Source of the DNA: Actinomycetota bacterium
Lineage (GTDB): Bacteria; Actinomycetota; CADDZG01; JAHWKV01; JAOPZY01
Direction: 5' to 3'
DNA length: 38,013 nt
Assembly: GCA_025963875.1 (NCBI GenBank)
Contig: JAOPZY010000075.1
Span: 1-38,013 of the forward strand
Each line of letters opens with the position of its first letter. The first letter of the stretch is position 1. Made by a program: the position numbers and the translations under genes. The notes beneath the pieces are model-generated. The model saw only the letters and a list, made by a program, of their open reading frames with translations, did no database searches and had not been told where the DNA came from. This document shows, piece by piece, positions 7,182-14,127 of the stretch.

Positions 7182-8486
7182 GTGACGTTCGAGGAAGAAC
7201 TTGTGCTCGCCCTCTGGACCAGCGAAGCGGCACGGTCCACCGTTCTCGGGATGCGGGGCCACACCGGTGCATCGGTTCGGGTAGCCGGCCGCGCCCGTAT
7301 CCTGGCCACCCGCTGTTCCGAGCTCGGCGTTGCCCTGCGGACCGACTTCGCCGGGGAACATGCGCGGTGGATGGGCCAGGTGGCGGGCTACCCGGAGGAC
7401 ACCGGGGCACTCGGCTGGTTCTTCCTGCAACGGCTGGGGGCGTACGTCGACCTCCACAGCGAGGCCGTCCTGCCCAAGGGCTACTGGTCCCGCCTCGTGG
7501 AACTCGGGGCCCAGGACGGCAAGGACGTCGGAGAGGCACTGATGCGCGACGGCCTCCCGCCTCCCCCGCCCGCGGAGTGGCCAGGGGTGCAAGCGGCGAC
7601 CGCCCCCGGCGAGGTCCACACGCGCATCGGCGTCATCGGCGACCCCCACGTGGGCAGCACCATGGGCGACAAGTTCCTCCCGCCCGTCATCGACGAGATG
7701 AACAAGCAGGGCGTCGATTTCTCCGTCGCCATCGGCGACCTCACGCAGAGCGGGAGGGAGGAGCACTTCCGGCAGATCAAGGGCGAGCTGGACCGGCTAG
7801 CCTCGCCCTACGAGGTCACCCTGGGCAACCACGACATGTGGGGCGGCGGCACGCCGTCGGCGGTGGGGCAGCAACGCTTCGAGTCGATCTTCGCCCGGAG
7901 GCCCTTCGGCGTCCACGACACCGGCAAGGCGCGGGTGATCCTGCTCAACTCGGCCGACCCCCGGGAGTCGCCGTTCCCGCCCTTCGACCTCATCACGGGG
8001 ACATTCACCAGCGAGCCCAACGAGGCAGTCCCGGGTGGCTCGTTCTCCGAGGAGACGGTGGCGTTCGCCGAGAGCCTCGGCCGCGACGGCCCGACCTTGA
8101 TCGTCCTGCACCACCCGCCCTACCCGTACCTCGGCTTCCCGGCCCTCATGTTCGGCCTCGACGAGCGGTCGACCGGCGTGCTGCGAGACCTGGCCAGGCG
8201 GACGAAGGCCTGGGGCATCATCGCCGGCCACACCCACCGCTCGGCCCTCTCCGAGCTCGACGGCGTCCCGGTCCTCGAGGTGCCGTCGCCCAAGGAATGG
8301 CCCTACGGCTACGGCATCGTCGAGATGTCCGACGAGGGGTGGGCCTTCAACCTCCATCCGGCAGGCGATGAGGCACTTGTCGCCGAGTCAAGCGGATCCG
8401 CCAATGTCGTGATCCGTCGCTACTCACGGGGGCCGGACGAGGCCCGGGCGTTCTCGGCTGCCGCCCCCGGGCCGAGCAGAGGTTAG
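7182..8486 (+). CDS. calcineurin-like metallophosphoesterase
   Basis: The 434-aa protein has an N-terminal helical part of unknown function (1-145) and a C-terminal calcineurin-like phosphoesterase domain with all metal-binding motifs: GDPHVG (153-158), GDLTQSG (185-191), GNHDMWGG (215-222), LHHPPYPYLG and GHTHRS. Such enzymes hydrolyse phosphomonoesters or diesters with two metal ions; the substrate here cannot be read from the sequence. No signal peptide, so cytoplasmic. GTG at 7182 was chosen because of the TACCGT box upstream; GTG 7164 is in frame but overlaps that box. The last codons (from about 8479) lie within a dispersed palindromic repeat that contains the TAG stop. It converges with the SDR gene. 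Confidence 0.85.
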   Translation: MTFEEELVLALWTSEAARSTVLGMRGHTGASVRVAGRARILATRCSELGVALRTDFAGEHARWMGQVAGYPEDTGALGWFFLQRLGAYVDLHSEAVLPKGYWSRLVELGAQDGKDVGEALMRDGLPPPPPAEWPGVQAATAPGEVHTRIGVIGDPHVGSTMGDKFLPPVIDEMNKQGVDFSVAIGDLTQSGREEHFRQIKGELDRLASPYEVTLGNHDMWGGGTPSAVGQQRFESIFARRPFGVHDTGKARVILLNSADPRESPFPPFDLITGTFTSEPNEAVPGGSFSEETVAFAESLGRDGPTLIVLHHPPYPYLGFPALMFGLDERSTGVLRDLARRTKAWGIIAGHTHRSALSELDGVPVLEVPSPKEWPYGYGIVEMSDEGWAFNLHPAGDEALVAESSGSANVVIRRYSRGPDEARAFSAAAPGPSRG

Positions 8487-8534
8487 TCGCCTTTCGCGCA
8501 AATGCGCGCGCTGTGCTCCTAACTTCGGCGGCCA
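8479..8534 (-). repeat. palindromic repeat family A, copy 1
   Basis: On the minus strand this carries the same core as the three copies at 13803-14048: CCGCCGAAGTTAGGAGCACA, an alternating GC palindrome (here interrupted as GCGCGCATTTGCGCG), then GGCGACTAACCTC. The ends GTTAG and CTAAC pair, so it can fold as a long hairpin. It sits between two convergent genes and includes the stop codon of the metallophosphoesterase. Confidence 0.85.
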
Positions 8535-8551
8535 CCAAAGGTGCCCGGGCA

Positions 8552-9397
8552 CTAGGACTCGTCAGGCCCGGGACCCTCGAAGTCGAGGGGGATCCTCTGC
8601 CCCAGCCGGGTCGCCACCACCAGCCGGGCGGAACCGGCAAGGACCGCGGCGTGGTAGACGGGGTGGAACCACCACTGGACCCGCACCTCGAAGGCCCCCC
8701 GTTCGATGCCGCGCACGATGGCCCTCGCCACCCGGGCCGGCTCCATGACGGTCCAGGCCAGGCCGGGGACCGCTTTGACCTTGGCCATGGGGAACCCTTC
8801 GGTGTCCACGGGGCCGGGGTTCACCATCATCACTTTGATGCCCCTGGCGGTCAGGTCGTGCCACAGCGACTCCGTCATGCCGACGAGGCCGAACTTGGAA
8901 GCCGTGTAGTCGGAGGACCGGGGGATGGCGACCCTGCCGGCGATCGACGCCACGTTGGCGACCACCGGCATCCGCAGGGTCGCCGGCGCCGCCTCCAGCA
9001 GGGGAAGCAACTCTCGGGTGCAGAACATCGGCCCGAGCAGGTTCGTGCGGATCACTGCCTCCATGTCCTCCGATGTCGCGGACGACAGGGGGCCGGCAGA
9101 GCGGATGCCCGCGTTGTTCACCAGCACGTCGAGGTGATCGACGTGCTCGGCGACGGTCTCTGCGAGGTCGCGCACCTGCCGCAGGTCCCCCACGTCGCAG
9201 ACGACGTACTGGTGCGGGTCGCCCCCCATCTCCTCGACCAGCAGTTTCAGGGCGTCCGCCCGCCGGGCGGTGACGAAGACCCGTGCCCCACGCCTGGCGA
9301 GGTCGAGGGCAAGCGCCCGCCCGATCCCGCTGGAGGCGCCGGTGACGAGCGCCGTTCTCCCAATCCACCGCACCGCCGCCGGCTCGCGGCGGCTCAC
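8552..9397 (-). CDS. SDR family NAD(P)-dependent oxidoreductase
   Basis: Classical short-chain dehydrogenase of 281 aa. The cofactor motif TGASSGIG is at 19-26, followed by TARRADAL, NNAG at 93-96, and the catalytic S150, Y163 and K167 in YTASK. TARR after the second strand (rather than an acidic residue) favours NADP(H). The C-terminal stretch (VVPxxP replaced by VRVQWWFHPVYHAAVLAGSARL, given by its ends, about residues 240-263) is hydrophobic and resembles the membrane-associated tail of DltE/YqjQ-like SDRs that act on lipids or acyl chains. The GTG start overlaps the stop of the upstream S51 peptidase gene by 4 bases (GTGA), so the two are translationally coupled. Confidence 0.9.
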   Translation of the reverse strand: MSRREPAAVRWIGRTALVTGASSGIGRALALDLARRGARVFVTARRADALKLLVEEMGGDPHQYVVCDVGDLRQVRDLAETVAEHVDHLDVLVNNAGIRSAGPLSSATSEDMEAVIRTNLLGPMFCTRELLPLLEAAPATLRMPVVANVASIAGRVAIPRSSDYTASKFGLVGMTESLWHDLTARGIKVMMVNPGPVDTEGFPMAKVKAVPGLAWTVMEPARVARAIVRGIERGAFEVRVQWWFHPVYHAAVLAGSARLVVATRLGQRIPLDFEGPGPDES

Positions 9398-10083
9398 AGA
9401 CAGTGTTCCGGCTCGTCAGGGGCCCTCGTCGTCCAGATCTCGGACGGCGGCCCGCCCTCTTTCACCCGGTAGAGGCTGACCGTTCCGGCCCCGAGGACCA
9501 GGCATCCGTCCGCCTCGAGCACGAGGCCGGTCGCCTCGTCGATGCCGAGAACCCGCCCGTCGCCGACCGCGTACCCAACCCGGAGCAGGCGCGCCCGCCA
9601 GCGTTCGAAGTGGGGCACGATGACGAGGTCGTGGAGGAGGCCCAGGCCGGGCTGGGTGGACTTCGACCAGGGGATCAGCATGCGGTCGCAGAGCACCATC
9701 GCCCCGGCGCTGGAGCCGGCGACGGTGGCCCCGGCGCCGAGAGCGTCGAGCACGCCGTCCCAGGCGGGGGTCCCCGTCAACACGGAGTGGAGATGGCGGG
9801 GATCGCCCCCGGCGATGTACAGAAACCGCGCGGAGGCCAATCGATCGCGCCATTGGGAATTCTCGGCGTCCGCGCGCGTGAGCACCGGCGCCGCCCGGAC
9901 CTCGCCGCCCAGGCTGTGGAAGTACCGGGCCGCTGTGGCGACCGCCATCTCGGGATGGTCCTTGGCGGCGGTGGGCAGCACCGTCACGACGCTGGAACCC
10001 GACCGCTCCAGCAGCCAGGCATCCAGCGGGGCCGCCGGGGGACGCCATTCCGCCCCCCCGACGAGGGCGAGCGTCCCCCTCAC
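9394..10083 (-). CDS. peptidase S51 / cyanophycinase-like protein
   Basis: The 229-aa protein has a glutamine amidotransferase-like fold with a serine nucleophile: LALVGGAEW at the start, LYIAGGDPRHLHSVL (88-102, the conserved GGD/GGN turn) and the nucleophile elbow GSSAGAMVL (S125). This is the pattern of dipeptidase E and cyanophycinase. The catalytic partners are less easy to place, and the substrate may be an Asp-containing dipeptide or a beta-Asp-Arg unit; no cyanophycin synthetase is seen here. Start GTG 10083 follows a GGTGGGAAG region. It is the first gene of a two-gene unit with the SDR and is divergent from the histidine phosphatase. Confidence 0.82.
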   Translation of the reverse strand: MRGTLALVGGAEWRPPAAPLDAWLLERSGSSVVTVLPTAAKDHPEMAVATAARYFHSLGGEVRAAPVLTRADAENSQWRDRLASARFLYIAGGDPRHLHSVLTGTPAWDGVLDALGAGATVAGSSAGAMVLCDRMLIPWSKSTQPGLGLLHDLVIVPHFERWRARLLRVGYAVGDGRVLGIDEATGLVLEADGCLVLGAGTVSLYRVKEGGPPSEIWTTRAPDEPEHCL

Positions 10084-10099
10084 GGTCTTCCCACCCGGC

Positions 10100-10105
10100 T
10101 ACCCT
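10100..10105 (+). promoter_or_regulatory. possible -10 box of the histidine phosphatase gene
   Basis: TACCCT ends 8 bases before the ATG at 10114, and no ribosome binding site is seen between them. Confidence 0.5.
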
Positions 10106-10113
10106 GTGTCCCC

Positions 10114-10746
10114 ATGACCACCACCGTCGTCCACCTTGTCCGCCATGCCGAGGTCGAGAACCCCGACAGCATCTGGTACGGGCATCTCGAGGGCTTCCCC
10201 CTCTCGGCCAAGGGCCGGGAGACGGCGGAGGCACTCGGCGAGTTCTTTGCTTCCCATACTCTGGCGGCGGTCTACACGAGCCCGCTCACCAGGGCACAGG
10301 AGACGGCCATGCCGATCGCCCGCGCCCGGGGGTTGGACGTGGTCGTCTGCGAGGACATCGTCGAGACCCAGAGCTACCTGCAGGGACAGCACGCAGATCG
10401 TCGCGTCTTCCTCAAACCCCGTAACCTCCGGTATTTCATCAATCCGTTCCGCCCGACCTGGGGGGAGCCCTATCGTAGCGTCGCGGCCCGGATGGTTCGG
10501 GCGGTGGAGACCATGCGGCGTGCCCATCCAGGTGGAGAAGTCGTGGCGGTGTCCCACATGACGCCCATCCAGGTCGCCCGCCTGGCGGTGGAGGGCCGTC
10601 CACTCCAGCCATGGCTCAGGAGGGTTCCGTGCCGGCGAGGCTCGGTGACGACGCTCGAGTTCGAGGACGACCGCTACGCACGCACGGTCTACCGCGAGAT
10701 CGGGACCGCCTCGGCGCCGAGCCCGGACTCGTCGACCTCGGGCTAA
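10114..10746 (+). CDS. histidine phosphatase family protein (PhoE/GpmB-like)
   Basis: The 210-aa protein has the phosphoglycerate mutase-like fold: the catalytic LVRHAE (R10, H11), the LSAKGRETAEALGEFF helix, VYTSPLTRAQETA with R60, and the second histidine in VVAVSHMTPIQV (H148). The length and the absence of the long mutase insertions favour a broad-specificity phosphatase rather than a glycolytic mutase. The substrate is not predictable. ATG at 10114 fits the start of the family (MTTTVVHLVRHAE) and the -10 box before it; longer frames run back through the S51 gene. It ends 6 bases from the convergent rhodanese gene. Confidence 0.87.
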   Translation: MTTTVVHLVRHAEVENPDSIWYGHLEGFPLSAKGRETAEALGEFFASHTLAAVYTSPLTRAQETAMPIARARGLDVVVCEDIVETQSYLQGQHADRRVFLKPRNLRYFINPFRPTWGEPYRSVAARMVRAVETMRRAHPGGEVVAVSHMTPIQVARLAVEGRPLQPWLRRVPCRRGSVTTLEFEDDRYARTVYREIGTASAPSPDSSTSG

Positions 10747-10752
10747 TCGCCC

Positions 10753-11133
10753 CTAGTCGATCGGGTAGCCCTGGCGGGCCCAGCCGACGAAGCCAGCCTT
10801 CATCGACACTACGTTGCGGTAGCCGAGCTTCTGGAGCAGGTCGGCCGCCAGGATGGATCGCTTGCCGGTGGCGCACTGGGCGACGATGAGCTTGTCGGTT
10901 CGCCCGGTGAGGTCGGGGTTCGGTCGCGGCCCCGAAGGATCGGCCACGAGGTCAAGCTGGCCGAGCGGCACGAGGACGGCGCCGGGGATGTGGCCCATGT
11001 CCCACTCGTGGGACTCCCGGACGTCGAGGATGATGGCATCGGGATCCCCCTCCACCATCTCCTTCGCCTCGGCCGCCGAGACCTCCCGCACATTGGGCCG
11101 TGCAGCTTCCACCATGTCTGAGAACGAGGGCAT
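10753..11133 (-). CDS. single-domain rhodanese (sulfurtransferase)
   Basis: The 126-aa protein is one rhodanese domain: VREVSAAEAKEMVEGD, ILDVRESHEWDMGHIPGAVLVPL (by its ends, residues 35-57) and an intact active-site loop with Cys87 (QCATGKRS), then LQKLGYRNVVSMKAGFVGWARQGYP, which is the usual end. A small charged loop like this is common in GlpE/PspE-type enzymes that move sulfur from thiosulfate or persulfides. It starts at ATG 11133 after GGAGGTGG. It is divergent from DUF3891, with 54 bases between starts. In contrast to the rhodanese-like gene at 1530-2189, this one should be catalytic. Confidence 0.88.
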   Translation of the reverse strand: MPSFSDMVEAARPNVREVSAAEAKEMVEGDPDAIILDVRESHEWDMGHIPGAVLVPLGQLDLVADPSGPRPNPDLTGRTDKLIVAQCATGKRSILAADLLQKLGYRNVVSMKAGFVGWARQGYPID

Positions 11134-11176
11134 CTCCACCTCCGCGTCGGGGCCCGGGGGCCTTGCGGCCCAGGCA

Positions 11177-11182
11177 TATATT
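11177..11182 (+). promoter_or_regulatory. -10 box of the DUF3891 gene
   Basis: TATATT stands 5 bases before the ATG at 11188 and 8 before the next in-frame ATG at 11191. A leaderless start at one of the two ATGs is likely. Confidence 0.55.
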
Positions 11183-11187
11183 CCTCC

Positions 11188-11907
11188 ATGATGATCATCC
11201 GCCGCGGACCCAGCGAGCTCCTGGCGATCACCCAGCCCGACCACGCCCGCCTCGCCGGAGCCCTCGCCGAGGCGTGGGGGGACCACCCCGGGCCCTCCCT
11301 CGTCGCAGCGTCCCATCACCACGACGACGGGTGGATCGCGTGGGAGGACGTCCCCACCATCGACGACCAGGGCCGCCCCCACGACTTCCTGACGATCCCC
11401 ATGAACGAGCGGGTGACCGCCTACCGCCGGGGCATCGAACTCCTGGCTACGACCGACCTCTATGCCGGCCTCCTCACCTCCCTGCATTTCGGACGCCTCC
11501 TCGCCGAGGGCCTGGGGGCCGTGGAGGGCGACGCCCGGGCCACCGCCGAATCCTTCCTCGCCCAGCAGGCCCGCTGGGAGGAGCAGGCCCGGCGGGAGCT
11601 TGGCGATCCGGCGGGCGTCGAGGCCGACTACCACGTGCTCAGAGGCGTGGACTACCTCTCGCTCCTGCTCTGCATGCGCCCGCTGGACGAACTCGACGGG
11701 ACGCCGGTCACCACGATGACGATGACCGTCGAGGACGGGCGGGTGGCGCTGTACCCGTACCCGTTCGACGTCGAGGAGCTCGGCGTATCAGTCCCGCTGC
11801 GCAGCCTCCCGGCGACGGCGTTCGAGGACGACGAGGCCTACCGGTCGGCACTCCGGGCCGCACCGGTCGAGACGCTCAGCTGGACGCTTTCACGCCCTCG
11901 GCGCTGA
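11188..11907 (+). CDS. DUF3891 family protein
   Basis: The 239-aa product matches DUF3891: ITQPDHARLAGALAEAWG near the start, then the histidine-rich HHHDDGWIAWEDVPTID, LLTSLHFGRLLAEG, and the middle helix FLAQQARWEEQARREL. The pattern of His/Asp residues (QPDH, HHHDDGW, SLHF) looks like a metal-dependent HD-type fold, but no activity has been established for the family as far as I know. The start is one of two adjacent ATGs (11188 or 11191) after the TATATT box. Its last 32 bases overlap the 3' end of the convergent gene at 11876-12355, so the two transcripts must overlap as antisense. Confidence 0.82.
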   Translation: MMIIRRGPSELLAITQPDHARLAGALAEAWGDHPGPSLVAASHHHDDGWIAWEDVPTIDDQGRPHDFLTIPMNERVTAYRRGIELLATTDLYAGLLTSLHFGRLLAEGLGAVEGDARATAESFLAQQARWEEQARRELGDPAGVEADYHVLRGVDYLSLLLCMRPLDELDGTPVTTMTMTVEDGRVALYPYPFDVEELGVSVPLRSLPATAFEDDEAYRSALRAAPVETLSWTLSRPRR

Positions 11908-12355
11908 GGCGCGCCCGCAGCCACGACAGGCTGTCGGGCTGGTCCATTGCCTGCTCCCAGCCCGCCAGGACGCGGTCGACCTGCTCGGCGTCGGGGATCG
12001 TGCCGAGGACCTCCACCTCCAGGTCCTCCATCAGGGCCTCCTTGTTGTAGTCCTCGGACTCGTCGTTCGTCTTCGCCTTGATCTGGCGGGGGTGGATCAG
12101 GTGCTGGGCGGCCCCGAGGATGCGGTGCTCGATGCGGGACACGGCCCGGGCGTCGTCCTCCAGGGCGTACCCGGTCCAGCCGACGAGCGGATCCACCACG
12201 GGCTTGCGCATGAGGTAGAGCTCGCCGGACCCGCTGTTCCAGTACAGGTCCCAGAGACTGTGCTCGTCGGCGGCGTCGCGCCAGCCCAGGCCGAACTGGC
12301 GGTCCTCACCGCTGCGGCGTCGGGGGTCGGCGTCATAGAACTCCTCGATGTCCAC
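11876..12355 (-). CDS. hypothetical protein, partner of HxlR regulator
   Basis: A soluble acidic protein of 159 aa that I cannot place in a named family. The N-terminal half is aromatic-rich (DIEEFYDADPRRRSGEDRQF, then LGWRDAADEHSLWDLYWN and ELYLMRKP), the middle is helical, and the end has an EALMEDLEVEVLGTIPDAEQ segment. No membrane segment, signal or catalytic motif is seen. GTG at 12355 was chosen because AGGAAG lies 6-11 bases upstream, directly after the stop of the HxlR gene, so the two form an operon. This arrangement suggests the regulator and this protein serve the same response, but there is no evidence for a specific role. Confidence 0.65.
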   Translation of the reverse strand: MDIEEFYDADPRRRSGEDRQFGLGWRDAADEHSLWDLYWNSGSGELYLMRKPVVDPLVGWTGYALEDDARAVSRIEHRILGAAQHLIHPRQIKAKTNDESEDYNKEALMEDLEVEVLGTIPDAEQVDRVLAGWEQAMDQPDSLSWLRARLSAEGVKASS

Positions 12356-12368
12356 GGTCGTCTTCCTT

Positions 12369-12785
12369 TCAAATGAAGCGGAGCTCGGGTTCGGCGTCGT
12401 CGAGGATGACAGCGCAGGTCGGGCAGTACCAGCGCGGCTCCATCGGCGTGCCGCACACCTCATGGCGGGCCCCCTCGGCCCCCGAGTGCCTGGCGCCCCA
12501 GTCGCCCAGCAACCGGAGGGCCCCGGCGAGGTCCTGTCCCTCCTCGCTGAGGCGGTAGGCGAAACGCGGTGGACGCTGCGAGTAGGCCTCGGCGACGACG
12601 AGGAACTCCTTCTCCAGGTGCTTGAGACGCTGGGACAGGATGTTCGGTGCGATCCCCGGCAGCGCCTCGATGAGGTCGTTGAACCGTCGGGGGCCCTCGA
12701 GCAGCGCCTCGACCAGCAGCATCGTCCAGCGGTCGCCCACCCGGGCCACCGCCGCGGCAAGAGGCGTCACCGGCGGGTCGTTCAT
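12369..12785 (-). CDS. HxlR family transcriptional regulator with C-terminal Cys cluster
   Basis: The 138-aa protein starts with the HxlR winged-helix pattern: AAVARVGDRWTMLLVEALLEG (by its ends, 11-31), GPRRFNDLIEALPGIAPNILSQRLKHLE as the recognition part (31-58) and YRLSEEGQDLAGALRLLGDWG. HxlR proteins bind as dimers to short palindromes and often sense thiol-reactive stress. The C-terminal extension holds C111, C121 and C124 (CGTPMEP then WYCPTC) with H108, a likely zinc site or redox switch. ATG at 12785 fits the family and lies 6 bases after a TACCAT box; a longer frame runs to 12914. It is divergent from the protease gene. Confidence 0.9.
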   Translation of the reverse strand: MNDPPVTPLAAAVARVGDRWTMLLVEALLEGPRRFNDLIEALPGIAPNILSQRLKHLEKEFLVVAEAYSQRPPRFAYRLSEEGQDLAGALRLLGDWGARHSGAEGARHEVCGTPMEPRWYCPTCAVILDDAEPELRFI

Positions 12786-12791
12786 GGGCTC

Positions 12792-12797
12792 ATGGTA
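12792..12797 (-). promoter_or_regulatory. -10 box of the HxlR gene (leaderless)
   Basis: TACCAT on the minus strand ends 6 bases before the ATG at 12785. Confidence 0.55.
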
Positions 12798-12824
12798 TCC
12801 GCCCCCATCAAAGGCCGGTTCATG

Positions 12825-12847
12825 GTAACTTGTTGATTGCAAGTCAC
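12825..12847. promoter_or_regulatory. operator-like palindrome between HxlR and protease genes
   Basis: GTAACTTG-N7-CAAGTCAC: 8-bp arms with one mismatch, 7-base centre (12833-12839). It lies 22 bases before the start of the protease gene and about 40 before the HxlR start, where a dimeric regulator would control both. ACTT/AAGT half-sites are common for HxlR-type regulators, so HxlR itself is the likely binder (inference). Confidence 0.5.
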
Positions 12848-12868
12848 TATCGAGCACAGGAGGCAGAG

Positions 12869-13774
12869 ATGGGCGTACTGCAGGAGCTGGAAGAGGCAGT
12901 TGGGTCCGTCGCAACCAAGGCCGGCGCGTCCGTCGTCGGCATCGGCGGCGGCTGGGGGCATGGGTCGGGCGTCGTCATCTCCGACGGAAAGGTCCTGACC
13001 AACGCCCACAACGTGCGCGGCGACCAGGTGACCGTCGTGTTCGCCGACGGGCGCACCGCCACCGGTGAGGTGACCGGCACCGACCTCGACGGCGACCTCG
13101 CGGTCGTGTCCGTCGACACCACCGGTGCGCCGCCCATCGAGTGGCAGGCGGGATCCGACGCACCCGCGGTCGGGGCTGCGGTCTTCGCCCTCTCCAACCG
13201 GGGTGGCCGGGGCCTCAGGGTCACATTCGGTCAGGTCTCGTCGGTCGGCCGCGGCTTCCGTGGCCCACGCGGGCGGCGCATCGCCGGGAGCATCGAGCAC
13301 ACGGCACCCATGGCGCACGGCTCGTCCGGAGGGCCGGTCGTCGACGCAACGGGCCGCTTCGTGGCCCTCAACACCAACCGCGCCGGGGAGGGCTTCTACC
13401 TGGCCCTGCCCGCCGACGCCGAGCTCGGGCAGCGGGTCGAGGCCTTGAGCAAGGGTGAGTCGCCCTTCCGGCCGCACCTCGGCATCGGGATCATCCCGGG
13501 CCGGGTGGCTCGCCGGCTCCGCCGGGCCGTCGGCCTGCCCGACCGGGACGGCCTGCTGGTGCGGGTGGTCGAGGAAGGCAGCCCGGCCGCGGCAGCCGGC
13601 CTCGAGCAGGGCGACTACATCGTGCAGGTGGCGGGGGCCGAGGCCGGCACCCTCGAAGACCTCTACAAGGCCCTCGAGGGCCTGCAGCCGGGGGCGACGC
13701 TGGAGGTGGCGCTGGTCCGAGGCACCGAAGAGCGGACCGCCACGCTGACGCTGGCCGCACCCACCGAAGCCTAG
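12869..13774 (+). CDS. HtrA/DegP-like serine protease with PDZ domain, no signal peptide
   Basis: The 301-aa protein combines a trypsin-like protease (residues 15-195) and one PDZ domain (202-297). The triad is complete: H47 in TNAHNV, D76 in DLDGDLAVV, and S153 in HGSSGGP. The PDZ domain carries HLGIGI and GSPAAAAGLEQGDYIVQVAG. Unlike typical HtrA proteins there is no signal peptide or membrane anchor; the N-terminus (MGVLQELEEAVGSVATK) is an amphipathic helix, so it is probably cytoplasmic. The ATG at 12869 has a perfect AGGAGG six bases upstream. The divergent HxlR gene and the palindrome between them suggest stress-linked control. The repeats at 13803-14048 follow it. Confidence 0.9.
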   Translation: MGVLQELEEAVGSVATKAGASVVGIGGGWGHGSGVVISDGKVLTNAHNVRGDQVTVVFADGRTATGEVTGTDLDGDLAVVSVDTTGAPPIEWQAGSDAPAVGAAVFALSNRGGRGLRVTFGQVSSVGRGFRGPRGRRIAGSIEHTAPMAHGSSGGPVVDATGRFVALNTNRAGEGFYLALPADAELGQRVEALSKGESPFRPHLGIGIIPGRVARRLRRAVGLPDRDGLLVRVVEEGSPAAAAGLEQGDYIVQVAGAEAGTLEDLYKALEGLQPGATLEVALVRGTEERTATLTLAAPTEA

Positions 13775-13802
13775 GAGGCCGGGGGGCCGGGCGGCCGGGA
13801 GC

Positions 13803-14048
13803 CTAGGAGTGGGTCGCGCGCATGCGCGCGAACGGCGACTAACCTCGGCCCGGGCGGTCGGCAGGCGGGCTCAGACCGGCCCGAGCGTGGCGGGCCGCCG
13901 AAGTTAGGAGCACAGCGCGCGCATGCGCGCGAACGGCGACTAACCTCCGCCCGGGCCGTCGGCGGGCGGGCTCAGACCGGCCCGAACGTGGCGGGCCCCC
14001 AAGTTAGGAGCACAGCGCGCGCATGCGCGCGAAGGGCGACTAACCTCG
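13803..14048 (+). repeat. palindromic repeat family A, three tandem copies
   Basis: Three copies of the same element at about 13803-13846, 13893-13947 and 13995-14047, spaced about 100 bp apart. Core: AGTTAGGAGCACA, then an alternating GC palindrome (GCGCGCATGCGCGC), then GAACGGCGACTAACCTC. GTTAG pairs with CTAAC around the GC palindrome. The spacer between copies is also conserved (CGGGCTCAGACCGGCCCG), so the unit is about 100 bp and the array is a tandem duplication; copy 1 is diverged at its left end. A fourth copy is at 8479-8534 in the opposite orientation. The whole 13775-14127 gap between the convergent protease and Ig-protein genes contains nothing else I can support. Confidence 0.9.
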
Positions 14049-14127
14049 GGCGTCCAAGGCCTCACGCGCTCCCGCCGGCACGAAGGGCCGGCGGGAGGGG
14101 GTCGAGCGAGAGCGTGGGGGGGAGACG

